From NCBI RefSeq assembly GCF_028885415.1, contig NZ_CP118527.1, positions 1,116,001 to 1,180,000 on the forward strand: 64,000 bases of DNA, given 5' to 3'. Position 1 is the first letter of the stretch, and each line of letters starts with the position of its first letter. The stretch comes from Streptomyces coeruleorubidus (lineage in GTDB: Bacteria > Actinomycetota > Actinomycetes > Streptomycetales > Streptomycetaceae). Under the pieces are notes generated by a model. That model was not told the DNA's origin, did no database searches, and worked only from the letters and a program-made list of their open reading frames with translations. A program made the translations under genes and the position numbers. This document shows, piece by piece, positions 52,318 to 61,262 of this stretch.

Positions 52318-52361
52318 GACGGCCGTGCGAAGCGTCCTGGCGGGCGCTTCGCACGGCCGTC
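52318..52361. terminator. Strong terminator between pectate lyases and PaaX regulator
   Basis: Perfect 17-bp stem GACGGCCGTGCGAAGCG / CGCTTCGCACGGCCGTC with a 10-nt loop. It can end transcription in both directions, between the rightward PL3 (stop 52278) and the leftward PaaX (stop 52366). Confidence 0.9.
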
Positions 52362-52365
52362 CGCG

Positions 52366-53124
52366 TCATACGCCCCGCACCCGCGCACGCACCTCGCCGA
52401 TCAGCTCCCGCTGGTAGTCGGTGTAGGCGGCGCGCAGCTCGGCTCCCGGCCAGTCGGCGGGCAGCAGTCCGGGCGGCAGGACGGGGTCGGCCAGCAGGTG
52501 CCGCACGACGGCGGCGAAGGCGGTCAGGCGGTCGGCCGGACGGGACGCCCCGGCGATGTGGGCGAGCAGCGCGCGGGCCGTGGCGGCCCAGGCGTCCAGC
52601 GGCCACAGGCTCCGGGCCAGGTCGCGGGCGGGCCGGTCGGGGCGGGCCGTGTAGTGCTGGGCCACCCGGTCCAGGTCGCCGGGGAGGGCGCGGGCCAGGT
52701 TGGCGGGGCGGAGCCAGATGCCCTCGCGGAGTTCGGCGAGCCGGAGGGCGGTCAGCCGGGCGCGCAGGTCGGCGCGTTCGGCGGGGCCGCGTCCCGTCGC
52801 GGTGATCACGACCATCTCCCAGTCGCCGTCCCACGCGTGCGTGCGCGGGTGCACGGCGTCGTCCTGGCGGCGCTGGCGTTCCAGCAGCCGGTCGCTGAGG
52901 CGGTAGCCGCTGTCCGTGCGCCGCAGATCACCGGCGGCCACCATCCGGCTGAGCGCCGCCCGCAGCGTGGAGCCGCCGACGCCGAAGCCCTCCACGAGCC
53001 GCACGAGCTCCCTGACCGGCAGCTCGGGGGGATGCGTTCCGAGCAGCAGGCTCAGCACGACCGACCGCGCGGACAGCGGCCGCAGATCGAGCGCGCCGGG
53101 CCGCGCCGGGACGTTCATCGGCAT
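52366..53124 (-). CDS. PaaX-family transcriptional repressor
   Basis: 252-aa regulator. The N-terminal GntR-like HTH contains ARSVVLSLLLGTHPPELPVR, VEGFGVGGSTLRAALSRMVA and DLRRTDSGYRLSDRLLERQR. The central ferredoxin-like and C-terminal domains (WEMVVITATGRGPAERADLR, LREGIWLRPANLA) complete the PaaX fold, which senses aryl-CoA compounds. Divergent from an AidB-like acyl-CoA dehydrogenase that starts 75 bases away; it likely controls this gene. ATG 53124 is used; ATG 53118 is an alternative. Confidence 0.9.
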   Translation of the reverse strand: MPMNVPARPGALDLRPLSARSVVLSLLLGTHPPELPVRELVRLVEGFGVGGSTLRAALSRMVAAGDLRRTDSGYRLSDRLLERQRRQDDAVHPRTHAWDGDWEMVVITATGRGPAERADLRARLTALRLAELREGIWLRPANLARALPGDLDRVAQHYTARPDRPARDLARSLWPLDAWAATARALLAHIAGASRPADRLTAFAAVVRHLLADPVLPPGLLPADWPGAELRAAYTDYQRELIGEVRARVRGV

Positions 53125-53153
53125 GGTCACGTACTGTACGCGGCCGAATTCCA

Positions 53154-53195
53154 TGTTGCAGGATTGCTGCGGTCGCAGGAAGAGTGCAACACTCG
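53154..53195. promoter_or_regulatory. Inverted repeats between PaaX and acyl-CoA dehydrogenase
   Basis: TGTTGCA (53154-53160) and TGCAACA (53185-53191) are mirrored across 24 bases, and GAGTG-CAA-CACTC (53183-53195) is a further dyad directly before the rightward start. Together they are candidate PaaX sites in the 75-bp shared promoter. Confidence 0.55.
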
Positions 53196-53199
53196 ACGT

Positions 53200-54867
53200 A
53201 TGGTCTCGACACTCGGCGAACAGCAGGCGCACGGCGGACCCGCCACGCACGACGTCACCAACCAGGCCCCGCCGCTCACCCCGTACGACGCCTCCGACGA
53301 CCCGGCCCTGCTGGAGGGCCTGCGGCGGGAGGGCGCCGGGTGGGCCGAGGAGGACCTGCGGCGGCTCGGCAGGCAGGCCGGCAGCGCCCAGGCGCAGGAG
53401 TGGGCCGACCTGGCCAACCGCCACGAGCCGGAGCTGCGAACGCACGACCGGTACGGCAACCGTGTCGACGAGGTCGAGTTCCACCCGAGCTGGCACCACC
53501 TGATGCGCACCGCGATCGCCGAGGGACTGGCCGCGTCGCCCTGGGCGGACGACCGGCCCGGCGCCCATGTCGCCCGGACCGCGGGCGGGTTGGCGTGGGG
53601 GCACACGGAGGCCGGGCACGGCTGCCCGACCTCGATGACGTACGCGGCCGTCCCCGCGCTGCGCAGGCAGCCGGAGCTGGCGAAGGTCTACGAGCCGCTG
53701 CTGACGAGCCGGGAGTACGAGCCCGGGCTCCGGGTGCCCACGGAGAAGCGCGGGCTGCTGGCGGGCATGGGGATGACAGAGAAGCAGGGCGGCTCCGACG
53801 TCCGGACGAACACCACGACGGCCACGCCCACGTCCGAACCCGGGGTGTACACCCTGCGCGGGCACAAGTGGTTCACCTCGGCGCCGATGTGCGACGTCTT
53901 CCTGGTGCTGGCGCAGGCCCCGGGCGGCCTGTCGTGCTTCCTGGTGCCCCGTGTGCTGCCCGACGGCACCCGCAACACCTTCCGCATCCAGCGGCTGAAG
54001 GACAAGCTGGGCAACCGCTCCAACGCCTCCTCCGAGCCCGAGTTCGACGGGACCGTCGCCTGGCTGGTCGGGCCCGAGGGGCAGGGCGTCAAGACCATCA
54101 TCGAGATGGTCAACTGCACGCGGCTGGACTGCGTGATGATGTCGGCCGCGCTGATGCGCAAGTCCCTCGTCGAGGCGGGGCACCACGCGCGGCACCGCAG
54201 CGCGTTCGGCGCACGGCTGGTGGACCAGCCGCTGATGCGCAACGTTCTGGCCGATCTGGCGCTGGAGTCCGAGGCCGCCACGACCCTCACCCTGCGGCTG
54301 GCCGGCGCGGCCGACCGGGCGAGCCGCGGGGACGCCCGGGAGACCGCGTTCCGCCGGATCGCCACCGCCGTCGGCAAGTACTGGGTGACCAAGCGGGGCC
54401 CGGCCTTCACCGCGGAGGCCCTGGAGTGCCTCGGCGGCAACGGCTACGTCGAGGACTCGGGCATGCCCCGGCACTACCGCGAGGCTCCCCTGCTGTCGAT
54501 CTGGGAGGGCTCGGGAAACGTCAACGCCCTCGACGTACTGCGGGCGCTGACCCGCGAACCGTCCACCGCCGAGGCCCTGTTCGGCGAGCTCGCCCTCGCC
54601 CAGGGGGCGGACGCCCGGCTGGACGCGGCCGTGACACGGCTCAGCAACCAGCTGTCCGGGGCGTCGCAGACGACGGCCCGCCGCCTCGTGGAGCTGATGG
54701 CCCTGACGCTCCAGGCCTCCCTCCTCGTCCGGTACGCCCCGCCGGCGGTCGCCGACGCGTTCTGCGCGACCCGGCTCGGGGGCGACTGGGGGTACGCGTT
54801 CGGGACGCTGCCGGAGGGTGCGGACCTCGACGCGATCGTGGGACGCGCGCTGCCCGGCGGAGACTGA
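53200..54867 (+). CDS. AidB-like acyl-CoA dehydrogenase
   Basis: 555-aa flavoprotein with extra length over classical acyl-CoA dehydrogenases, like AidB. The N-terminal domain includes THDVTNQAPPLTPYDASDDP; the flavin middle region has GLLAGMGMTEKQGGSDVRTN and GHKWFTSAPMCDVFLVLAQA; the C-terminal domain has MVNCTRLDCVMMSAALMRKS, KRGPAFTAEALECLGGNGYV and SIWEGSGNVNALDVLRAL. The catalytic base position (EALECLGG/GNGYVED) is of the AidB or isovaleryl type. It could dehydrogenate a branched acyl-CoA or take part in alkylation protection. ATG 53200. Divergent PaaX suggests an aryl- or branched acyl-CoA link. Confidence 0.92.
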   Translation: MVSTLGEQQAHGGPATHDVTNQAPPLTPYDASDDPALLEGLRREGAGWAEEDLRRLGRQAGSAQAQEWADLANRHEPELRTHDRYGNRVDEVEFHPSWHHLMRTAIAEGLAASPWADDRPGAHVARTAGGLAWGHTEAGHGCPTSMTYAAVPALRRQPELAKVYEPLLTSREYEPGLRVPTEKRGLLAGMGMTEKQGGSDVRTNTTTATPTSEPGVYTLRGHKWFTSAPMCDVFLVLAQAPGGLSCFLVPRVLPDGTRNTFRIQRLKDKLGNRSNASSEPEFDGTVAWLVGPEGQGVKTIIEMVNCTRLDCVMMSAALMRKSLVEAGHHARHRSAFGARLVDQPLMRNVLADLALESEAATTLTLRLAGAADRASRGDARETAFRRIATAVGKYWVTKRGPAFTAEALECLGGNGYVEDSGMPRHYREAPLLSIWEGSGNVNALDVLRALTREPSTAEALFGELALAQGADARLDAAVTRLSNQLSGASQTTARRLVELMALTLQASLLVRYAPPAVADAFCATRLGGDWGYAFGTLPEGADLDAIVGRALPGGD

Positions 54868-55009
54868 GCGGCCCTCCCCCCGGCGGCCACCGAGCCACTG
54901 TCGGCCATCGGGCACATGGTTCGCGGACAGTCATCTCCCGATTCCGCTTCGTTGTCAGTGCCGTGGTGCAGACTCCCCGTCAGTTGGCACTTCGCCTGGG
55001 GAGGACAAC

Positions 55010-57178
55010 GTGTTCAGGGGGATCGACGAGGTCGACTGGGCCTCGCTGCGGCATGCCTACGGCAGCGCGGAGGACGTGCCCGGACTGCTCCGGGGACTGG
55101 CCTCCGCCGACCCGGCCGAGCGGGAGACCGCGCTCGACCGGATGTACGGCGCCGTGCACCACCAGGGAGGCGTGTACGACTCGACGCTCGCCTGTGTTCC
55201 GTTTCTCCTCGCGCTCGCCGTCCGCGAGGACGTGCCCGACCGGGCGGGGGTCGTGGAGCTCCTCGTCAGCATCGGTGGGTCTGACGGGAGGGGGCGCGGA
55301 CTCGCCCGGGATGAGGGGGGATCCGACGGGGGCCGGGGCGGATCCGACGGAGACGGGGGCGGATCCGGCGAGGAGGAGGGCGGATCCGGCGATCTCGCCG
55401 TGAGGGCCCGTGCCGTGCTGCGCGCGGGCGCGGATGTCTTCATCCGGCTGGCGGGGGACGCGGACGCCGGAGTCCGCCGGGCGGCTCCGGGGGCGCTCGT
55501 GCGGTTCCTCGACCGGCCCGCGGGTGTGCTCGCCCTGTTACGGGAGCGGATCACCGTGGAGCGGGACGACCGGGTCCTGCTCGCCCTGGCCGAGGGCCTC
55601 GGCCTGTTCGCACGGCGGCACCTGCCGGCCGGTGACGCCCACGCCGCCGAGGCGGTGGACCTGCTGGCGACGCTGAGCAGGCCGCCTTACGGACCGGGGC
55701 TGCGGCTGGCCGCGCTCGGCCAGCTGGCGCGGTGCGCCCCGGAGTTGCTTCCCGAGGATCTCGTACCGACCGTGGTCCGGCTGCTCCGGGACAGGTCCGG
55801 GCAACGCGCCTGCGGCAGACACGAGCAGGACAGTCCCGGTGCGGACACGCTCGCCGGGCGGCTGCGGCGCCTGCGTCCCTCGGACGAGGAGGGCTCTCGG
55901 CTGCTGCGGACCCTGCACTGCGCGCTCGGCGGCCGGGTGGCCGACCGGGTCGCCCTGCTGTGCGGGCAGTTGACCAGTCCGGATGCCCTCGACCGGTGCA
56001 ACGCCGTGTTGATGTCGGCCGGGCTGTTCCGCGAGTGGCGTACCGGCGGGGCGGAGGCGGTCGCCCTCATAGGTGCCCAACTGGGCGCCGGGGAGGGCCG
56101 GTTGCACGACGCGGCGGTCGTCGTCCTGGTGGAGCTCTTCGAACTGGCCCGGCCCGCAGCGGACCACCTCCACGCCCTGGTGACCTGCCGTCCCGAGCTG
56201 CGCGTACGTCACGGGGAGCGGGGGGCGCCGACGCTGGGCGGCCCGCTCAAGGCGCTGGCCAGGGCCGGGGACGCGCGGGCCACGCCGGTGCTGGCCGAGG
56301 TGCTGGCAGGCCCGGTCGTACCGCACGACCTGGGGCTGGTGACACCCCACCTGGGCCGCGCTGCCGCGCCGCTCGCCCCCGCCCTGCGGCGACACCTCGC
56401 CCGCGTGCCGCTCGACGGCCCCGACACGCATGAGCGGGCCGTTCCCCTCCTGTCGGCGCTCACGGCACTGGGCGACACCGAGTCCCTGCCGGCGGTGCTG
56501 CGCCTGCTGCGCGGCATGCCGGACGGGCTGCGGCAGCGCGATGCCGTCACGGGGGCGGCGGTCCGTGCCCTCGGGGCGTTCGGCAGCGCCGCGCACGAGG
56601 CGATACCGGATCTGCGCGGGCTGCTGGAGACCGACTGCGCCGTCGCGGCCGCCGACGCGCTGTGGTCGGTCACGGGCGGGGCGGAAGCCGTCGTGCCCGT
56701 ACTGCTCCGGCAGTTGACCGATTCCGGGAGCGGCCGGTATCGGCCGTCGGCGGCCGCCGACGTCCTCGGGCGACTGGGGCCGGCAGCCCGTGCGGCCCTG
56801 CCCGCGCTGCGCCGGATGACCGGCTCCGGCGAGGCGTCGGAACGGACCGCGGCGGCATGCGCGGTGTGGCGGATCGCCGGGGAGCCTGTACAGGAGCAGG
56901 TCCTTCTCGTCCTCCGCTCCGCATGGGCGGAGCACCCGCGCACCCGCACGACGATCGCCGGGTGCGTGGCAGCGCTGGGTCCCACGGGAGCGCCCCTGCA
57001 CGATCTGCTGCGAGCGGAGCTCACGTCCCCGCGCCGGCATCGGGCCGACTCCGGCGGCTGCGACAGGCACGACATCCATGAGGACGAGAGGTTGTTGCGG
57101 GTGTGCCGGGAGGCGCTGGGCCGGGAGGGGGGCAGGTCAGGCCGTCGGGATGGGACGGGCCCGCCGCCGTCGGGGTGA
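55010..57178 (+). CDS. HEAT-repeat protein with Gly/Asp/Ser-rich insert
   Basis: 722-aa cytosolic protein from GTG 55010 (GGGGAGG upstream). Helical HEAT units are visible throughout, e.g. DVPGLLRGLASADPAERETA, LLRERITVERDDRVLLALAE, GAEAVALIGAQLGAGEGRLH, RDAVTGAAVRALGAFGSAAH, GRYRPSAAADVLGRLGPAAR. Near residues 91-125 is a low-complexity Gly/Ser/Asp/Glu stretch (GGSDGGRGGSDGDGGGSGEE) that interrupts the second repeat and looks like a tandem expansion. HEAT proteins act as scaffolds; a partner is not evident. Similar proteins occur widely in Streptomyces without known function. Confidence 0.85.
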   Translation: MFRGIDEVDWASLRHAYGSAEDVPGLLRGLASADPAERETALDRMYGAVHHQGGVYDSTLACVPFLLALAVREDVPDRAGVVELLVSIGGSDGRGRGLARDEGGSDGGRGGSDGDGGGSGEEEGGSGDLAVRARAVLRAGADVFIRLAGDADAGVRRAAPGALVRFLDRPAGVLALLRERITVERDDRVLLALAEGLGLFARRHLPAGDAHAAEAVDLLATLSRPPYGPGLRLAALGQLARCAPELLPEDLVPTVVRLLRDRSGQRACGRHEQDSPGADTLAGRLRRLRPSDEEGSRLLRTLHCALGGRVADRVALLCGQLTSPDALDRCNAVLMSAGLFREWRTGGAEAVALIGAQLGAGEGRLHDAAVVVLVELFELARPAADHLHALVTCRPELRVRHGERGAPTLGGPLKALARAGDARATPVLAEVLAGPVVPHDLGLVTPHLGRAAAPLAPALRRHLARVPLDGPDTHERAVPLLSALTALGDTESLPAVLRLLRGMPDGLRQRDAVTGAAVRALGAFGSAAHEAIPDLRGLLETDCAVAAADALWSVTGGAEAVVPVLLRQLTDSGSGRYRPSAAADVLGRLGPAARAALPALRRMTGSGEASERTAAACAVWRIAGEPVQEQVLLVLRSAWAEHPRTRTTIAGCVAALGPTGAPLHDLLRAELTSPRRHRADSGGCDRHDIHEDERLLRVCREALGREGGRSGRRDGTGPPPSG
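55305..55396 (+). repeat. Imperfect repeats encoding the Gly/Asp/Ser insert
   Basis: Four copies of a unit near GGGGCGGATCCGACGGAG recur about every 18-24 bases. They encode the low-complexity insert in the HEAT protein and keep its frame. Confidence 0.65.
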
Positions 57179-57225
57179 AACCGTCCTGCCCTGTTGGGCT
57201 GGGACGGCCGCGCTTGTCGGACTGT

Positions 57226-57409
57226 GACCGGCCGCAATTGCCGAACTGCGACCGGCCGCAATTGCCGGGATGAGACGGCCCTGCCCAGCCGGACCGGGAC
57301 CCGCCACGCCCACCGAGACGGACCCAGCACCGCCCCACCGAACCACAACCGACCACCCCCACCGAGACGGAACCGGCACCGCCCCACCGAACCAGAACCA
57401 ACCACCCCC
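57226..57409. repeat. Two sets of tandem repeats in the gap between convergent genes
   Basis: A 24-bp unit starting GACCGGCCGCAATTGCCG occurs at 57226 and 57250, and a 49-bp unit (starting ACCGAGACGGA, containing CACCGCCCCACCGAACCA) occurs twice, at 57312-57360 and 57361-57409, with few differences. They fill the 257-bp gap between the HEAT gene and the leftward Rv1733c-like gene. No gene in the gap is supported. Confidence 0.8.
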
Positions 57410-57435
57410 ACAGGGATGGAACCAGCCCCGCCCGG

Positions 57436-58020
57436 TCAGCCCATCGTGCGCCCCCACAGCGGGCCGAAGCGGGACCACTCGGCGTCCCACTGGTCCATGC
57501 GGCGGCGTTCCAGGCGGCGGCGTACCGCGCGGCCGGCGGCGAGTGGTGCGGCCGCCGCGAAGACGCCCGCCACGCCGCCGATCAGCCAGGCGCGTACGCG
57601 GGCCTGGGACTCGGTGACGGGGCGGGTCACCTGGCGGCCCTCGCGGTCCGTCCACACGGTGATCGGCGAACCGGCCCGGCTGCCCGCCAGGACCCGTACC
57701 TGACCGGAGTGCGAGGAACCGTCCGCGGCGGTCCACCGTGCCTCCGCCCACACGTGCTCGGAACGCGAGACGCTGCCGTTCTCGGAAGTCGTCCCGGGAG
57801 CCCGTTCGGTGAGCCGGGCCACGAGGGGGCGCCACTCGACGCGCTCGCGGGCCAGCCCGTCCTCGACGGACCGGCTCACCGCCGTGCCGGCCAGCACCCC
57901 GACGAACACGGTGAGCATCCACACGCCCAGCACGACCCAGGCCTCCACCCTGTCGGCGCGCCGCTTGAGCGGATTGCGCCGCCAGCGCCACAGCCACACC
58001 TTCGGACCACGTAACGCCAT
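57436..58020 (-). CDS. Rv1733c-family membrane protein
   Basis: 194 aa from ATG 58020 (GGAGGAG upstream; a frame opens to 58068). Two membrane helices: about residues 28-46 (WVVLGVWMLTVFVGVLAGTA) and 143-163 (AWLIGGVAGVFAAAAPLAAG). Between them an extracytoplasmic beta-rich region (HVWAEARWTAADGSSHSGQV, SPITVWTDREGRQVTRPV) is conserved in mycobacterial Rv1733c, a dormancy antigen. The N-terminus begins MALRGPKVWLWRWRRNPLKR, the typical basic start. Function unknown. Confidence 0.88.
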   Translation of the reverse strand: MALRGPKVWLWRWRRNPLKRRADRVEAWVVLGVWMLTVFVGVLAGTAVSRSVEDGLARERVEWRPLVARLTERAPGTTSENGSVSRSEHVWAEARWTAADGSSHSGQVRVLAGSRAGSPITVWTDREGRQVTRPVTESQARVRAWLIGGVAGVFAAAAPLAAGRAVRRRLERRRMDQWDAEWSRFGPLWGRTMG

Positions 58021-58290
58021 CGAAGGCTCCTCCTCACGAGCGCACGACCATCCCGCCGCCCTCCCCATACGGAAGCGGGCCGCTGGATGCTCACTGCACG
58101 TACCCCCGAGAGGGCGCAGCGGTCTGCGGCGGCGTCTTCACGGACGAGGGCGACGGACGCCCGCACGCAGCGCCGACACGGCGCTGACCTGCGCCGGAGC
58201 CCGCTCCGGGGGTGACTGTCAGTGGTGGGGTGCAGACTGGCCCGTGTCCGAGACAAGGGCGTCGACGACGACGCCGCGGAGGTGATCGGC
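58021..58290. other. Divergent intergenic region between Rv1733c-like and beta-propeller genes
   Basis: About 270 bases containing the promoters of the two divergent genes. No palindrome or clear -35/-10 hexamer stood out; no small gene is supported. Confidence 0.4.
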
Positions 58291-59379
58291 ATGACCGAGG
58301 TACTGCTCGCCGTGGGCACGCGCAAAGGCCTGTTCATCGGGCGCCGGCGGGATGGTGGCGCCTGGGCGTTCGACGAGAGTCCCTACTTCAACGCACAGGC
58401 CGTGTACTCGGTCGCCATCGACACCCGCACCGCGACCCCGCGGCTGCTGGCCGGCGGCGACAGCGCGCACTGGGGCCCGTCCGTGTTCCACTCCGACGAC
58501 CTGGGCCGGACCTGGACGGAACCGGCCCGGCCGGCCGTCAAGTTCCCCAAGGACACGGGGGCGTCCCTGGAGCGGGTGTGGCAGCTGCACCCGGCCGCCG
58601 CCGAGCCGGACGTGGTCTACGCGGGCACGGAACCGGCCGCGCTGTACCGCTCGGAGGACCGCGGGGAGACGTTCGAGCTCGTCCGGCCCCTGTGGGAGCA
58701 CCCCACGCGGTCGAAGTGGGTGCCGGGCGGTGGCGGTGAGGGCCTGCACACCGTGCTCACCGACGCGCGCGACCCGAAGGCGGTGACGGTCGCCGTCTCG
58801 ACGGCCGGTGTGTTCCGCACGCTGGACGGCGGCGCGAGCTGGGCGCCCTCCAACTCGGGAGTCTCCGCGGTGTTCCTGCCCGACCCGAACCCGGAGTTCG
58901 GCCAGTGCGTGCACAAGGTCGCCCGGGACTCGGCCACCCCGGACCGGCTCTATCTCCAGAACCACTGGGGTGTCTACCGCAGCGACGACGCGGGTGCGCA
59001 CTGGACGGACATCGGCGAGGGCCTGCCGTCCACGTTCGGCTTCGCGGCGGCCGCGCATCCGCACAGAGGCGACATCGCGTACGTGTTCCCGATCAACGCC
59101 GACGCCGACCGGGTCCCGGCCGACCACCGGTGCCGGGTCTACCGGACGGCGGACGCGGGCAAGAGCTGGGAGCCGCTCTCGGCGGGGCTGCCCCAGGAGG
59201 ACCACTACGGCACGGTGCTGCGCGACGCGATGTGCACGGACGACGCGGATCCGGCGGGCGTCTACTTCGGCAACCGCAACGGCGAGGTGTTCGCCTCGGC
59301 GGACGACGGCGACAGCTGGCAGCAGCTCGCCTCGCATCTGCCGGACGTGCTGTGCGTGCGGGCCGCGGTCGTCGGCTGA
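58291..59379 (+). CDS. Beta-propeller protein of the BNR/sialidase-like superfamily
   Basis: 362-aa protein without a signal peptide. It shows repeated propeller blades with Asp-box-like motifs: VFHSDDLGRTWTEPARP, LYRSEDRGETFELV, VFRTLDGGASWAPS, VYRSDDAGAHWTDI, VYRTADAGKSWEPL, VFASADDGDSWQQL (S/TxDxGxxW). Six or seven blades fit. Such proteins (WD40/YVTN-like) may be glycosidases or protein-binding propellers; catalytic residues of sialidases are not clear. GGAGG precedes the ATG at 58291. Confidence 0.88.
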   Translation: MTEVLLAVGTRKGLFIGRRRDGGAWAFDESPYFNAQAVYSVAIDTRTATPRLLAGGDSAHWGPSVFHSDDLGRTWTEPARPAVKFPKDTGASLERVWQLHPAAAEPDVVYAGTEPAALYRSEDRGETFELVRPLWEHPTRSKWVPGGGGEGLHTVLTDARDPKAVTVAVSTAGVFRTLDGGASWAPSNSGVSAVFLPDPNPEFGQCVHKVARDSATPDRLYLQNHWGVYRSDDAGAHWTDIGEGLPSTFGFAAAAHPHRGDIAYVFPINADADRVPADHRCRVYRTADAGKSWEPLSAGLPQEDHYGTVLRDAMCTDDADPAGVYFGNRNGEVFASADDGDSWQQLASHLPDVLCVRAAVVG

Positions 59380-59475
59380 GGCAGTGATGAGGGGGGCGAG
59401 GCAGGGGATGAGCTTACGAGCGGCCCTTGGCCACCGGTTGATCGCCGCTGCCCGTACGGCAGTAGGGTGACGCCC

Positions 59476-60153
59476 GTGGCACCACGACCCTTGCATGAGA
59501 TCGTCGAAGCGGGCTGGGCGAAGGCCCTGGAACCGGTGGCCGAACGCGTCGCCGCGATGGGGGACTTCCTCCGCGCGGAGATCGCCGCGGGGCGCACCTA
59601 CCTCCCGGCCGGGCCGAACGTGTTGCGGGCCTTCCAGCAGCCTTTCGACGACGTACGGGTCCTGATCGTCGGTCAGGACCCGTATCCGACCCCGGGGCAC
59701 GCGGTGGGGCTGTCGTTCTCGGTCGCGCCCGAGGTGCGTCCGCTGCCCGGCAGCCTCATCAACATCTTCCGGGAGCTGAACGCCGATCTGGGACTGCCGC
59801 AGCCGTCCAGCGGTGACCTCACGCCGTGGACGCAGCAGGGCGTGCTGCTGCTCAACAGGGCGCTCACCACCGCCCCGCGCAAGCCCGGCGCCCACCGGGG
59901 CAAGGGCTGGGAGGAGGTCACCGAGCAGGCGATCCGGGCCCTGGCGGCGCGCGGCAAGCCGCTGGTGTCCATCCTCTGGGGCCGTGACGCCCGCAACCTG
60001 CGCCCGCTGCTCGGCGACCTGCCCTCCGTGGAATCCGCCCACCCCTCCCCCATGTCGGCGGACCGGGGCTTCTTCGGCTCCCGCCCGTTCAGCCGGGCCA
60101 ACGACCTGCTGATCCGTCAGGGCGGCCAACCGGTGGACTGGCGCCTGCCGTGA
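59476..60153 (+). CDS. ung: Uracil-DNA glycosylase, family 1
   Basis: 225-aa base-excision repair enzyme that removes uracil from DNA. Motif [19 protein letters not shown] (about residues 66-83) with catalytic Asp68, [11 protein letters not shown], and motif [21 protein letters not shown] with the active-site His are all present. GTG 59476 is preferred because AGGGTGA sits 5-6 bases upstream and relatives begin near this point; GTG 59467 is possible. The stop overlaps the start of a BadF-like kinase (GTGA), so the two are coupled. Confidence 0.96.
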   Translation: MAPRPLHEIVEAGWAKALEPVAERVAAMGDFLRAEIAAGRTYLPAGPNVLRAFQQPFDDVRVLIVGQDPYPTPGHAVGLSFSVAPEVRPLPGSLINIFRELNADLGLPQPSSGDLTPWTQQGVLLLNRALTTAPRKPGAHRGKGWEEVTEQAIRALAARGKPLVSILWGRDARNLRPLLGDLPSVESAHPSPMSADRGFFGSRPFSRANDLLIRQGGQPVDWRLP

Positions 60154-61136
60154 CCGGGGCACCGGAAGGCTCCGGCTTTCTCGCCGTGGACTCCGGCGGG
60201 TCCGGGCTCCGGGTGGTGGTGGGAACCGCCGAGCGAGGGCCGCTCGCCCGGCGGGCGTCCGATGAGCCGGTGCGCACGGGCGACCGGGGAATCGACCCCG
60301 AACACTTCATGGCGCGGCTCGCGCCCCTGGTGCGTGCCCTGACCGCCGAGGCCGGTCCTGTGCGGCTGACCGCCGCCGTCGTCGGCGCGGCCGGGCTCGC
60401 CTCCCTCGGTGCCGGGCTGCGCGCCGAACTGCCGGGTGCGCTGGCCCGGGAGTTCGGTGTACGGAAGGTCGCGCTGGCCGCCGACGCGGTGACCGCGTAC
60501 GTGGGTGCGCTCGGGCCACGGCCGGGTGCCGTGATCGCCGGCGGTACGGGACTGATCGCGATCGGCACCGACCTGACGGGCTGGTGTCGGGCGGACGGCT
60601 GGGGGCATCTGCTCGGCGACTGCGGCGGCGGTGCCTGGATCGGGCGGGCCGGGCTGGAGGCCGCGCTGCGGGCCCACGACGGGCGGGAGGGCGGCTCGGC
60701 CCGGCTGCTGGCGTGCGCCGAGGAGGCGTTCGGGCCCGTATCGGGGCTGCCCGGCGCGCTGTATCCGCGGCCGGACCGGCCCGCCGTCCTCGCCTCGTTC
60801 GCGCCCCGGGTGGCCGACTGCGCGGAGGAGGACCCCGTGGCGGCGGGCATCCTGCGCGCGGCCGCCCGGCACATGGCCGACTCCGCGGCGGCCGTGTGCC
60901 CCTCCGGCGGCGCCTCGCGCGTCGCCGTCACCGGCGGCCTGTTCAGGATCGGCGACCCGCTCCTCGCACCGCTGGACGAGGAACTGGCGAAGCGGCTCCC
61001 GCACGCGCGGCGGGTGCCGGCCGAGGGCGATCCGCTGCACGGCTCGATGCGCATGGCGGCCGAGCTCAGCGCCGGTCCGCTCACCCTGCCGGGTGACGAG
61101 ACCATGCTGAGCGTGACCACCCTGTCGGGTGATTGA
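60150..61136 (+). CDS. BadF/BadG/NagK-family kinase
   Basis: 328-aa ASKHA-fold ATPase similar to N-acetylglucosamine kinases. Phosphate-1 [40 protein letters not shown], phosphate-2 [18 protein letters not shown], connect region [20 protein letters not shown], and adenosine [20 protein letters not shown] are complete. The likely role is phosphorylation of an amino sugar from cell-wall recycling or the environment. The GTG start overlaps the ung stop as GTGA. The link to ung is probably only transcriptional. Confidence 0.9.
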   Translation: MTGAPEGSGFLAVDSGGSGLRVVVGTAERGPLARRASDEPVRTGDRGIDPEHFMARLAPLVRALTAEAGPVRLTAAVVGAAGLASLGAGLRAELPGALAREFGVRKVALAADAVTAYVGALGPRPGAVIAGGTGLIAIGTDLTGWCRADGWGHLLGDCGGGAWIGRAGLEAALRAHDGREGGSARLLACAEEAFGPVSGLPGALYPRPDRPAVLASFAPRVADCAEEDPVAAGILRAAARHMADSAAAVCPSGGASRVAVTGGLFRIGDPLLAPLDEELAKRLPHARRVPAEGDPLHGSMRMAAELSAGPLTLPGDETMLSVTTLSGD

Positions 61137-61262
61137 TCCGATCACGCATCATCCGCACGTCATTCCATCCGTACGTAACTCATCAGACAAAACCGGACGG
61201 ATACCGCTCACCTGCCCCCTCCCCGAACAAGGGAGCCCAAGAAGCCAGTAACATGCGGCGCC

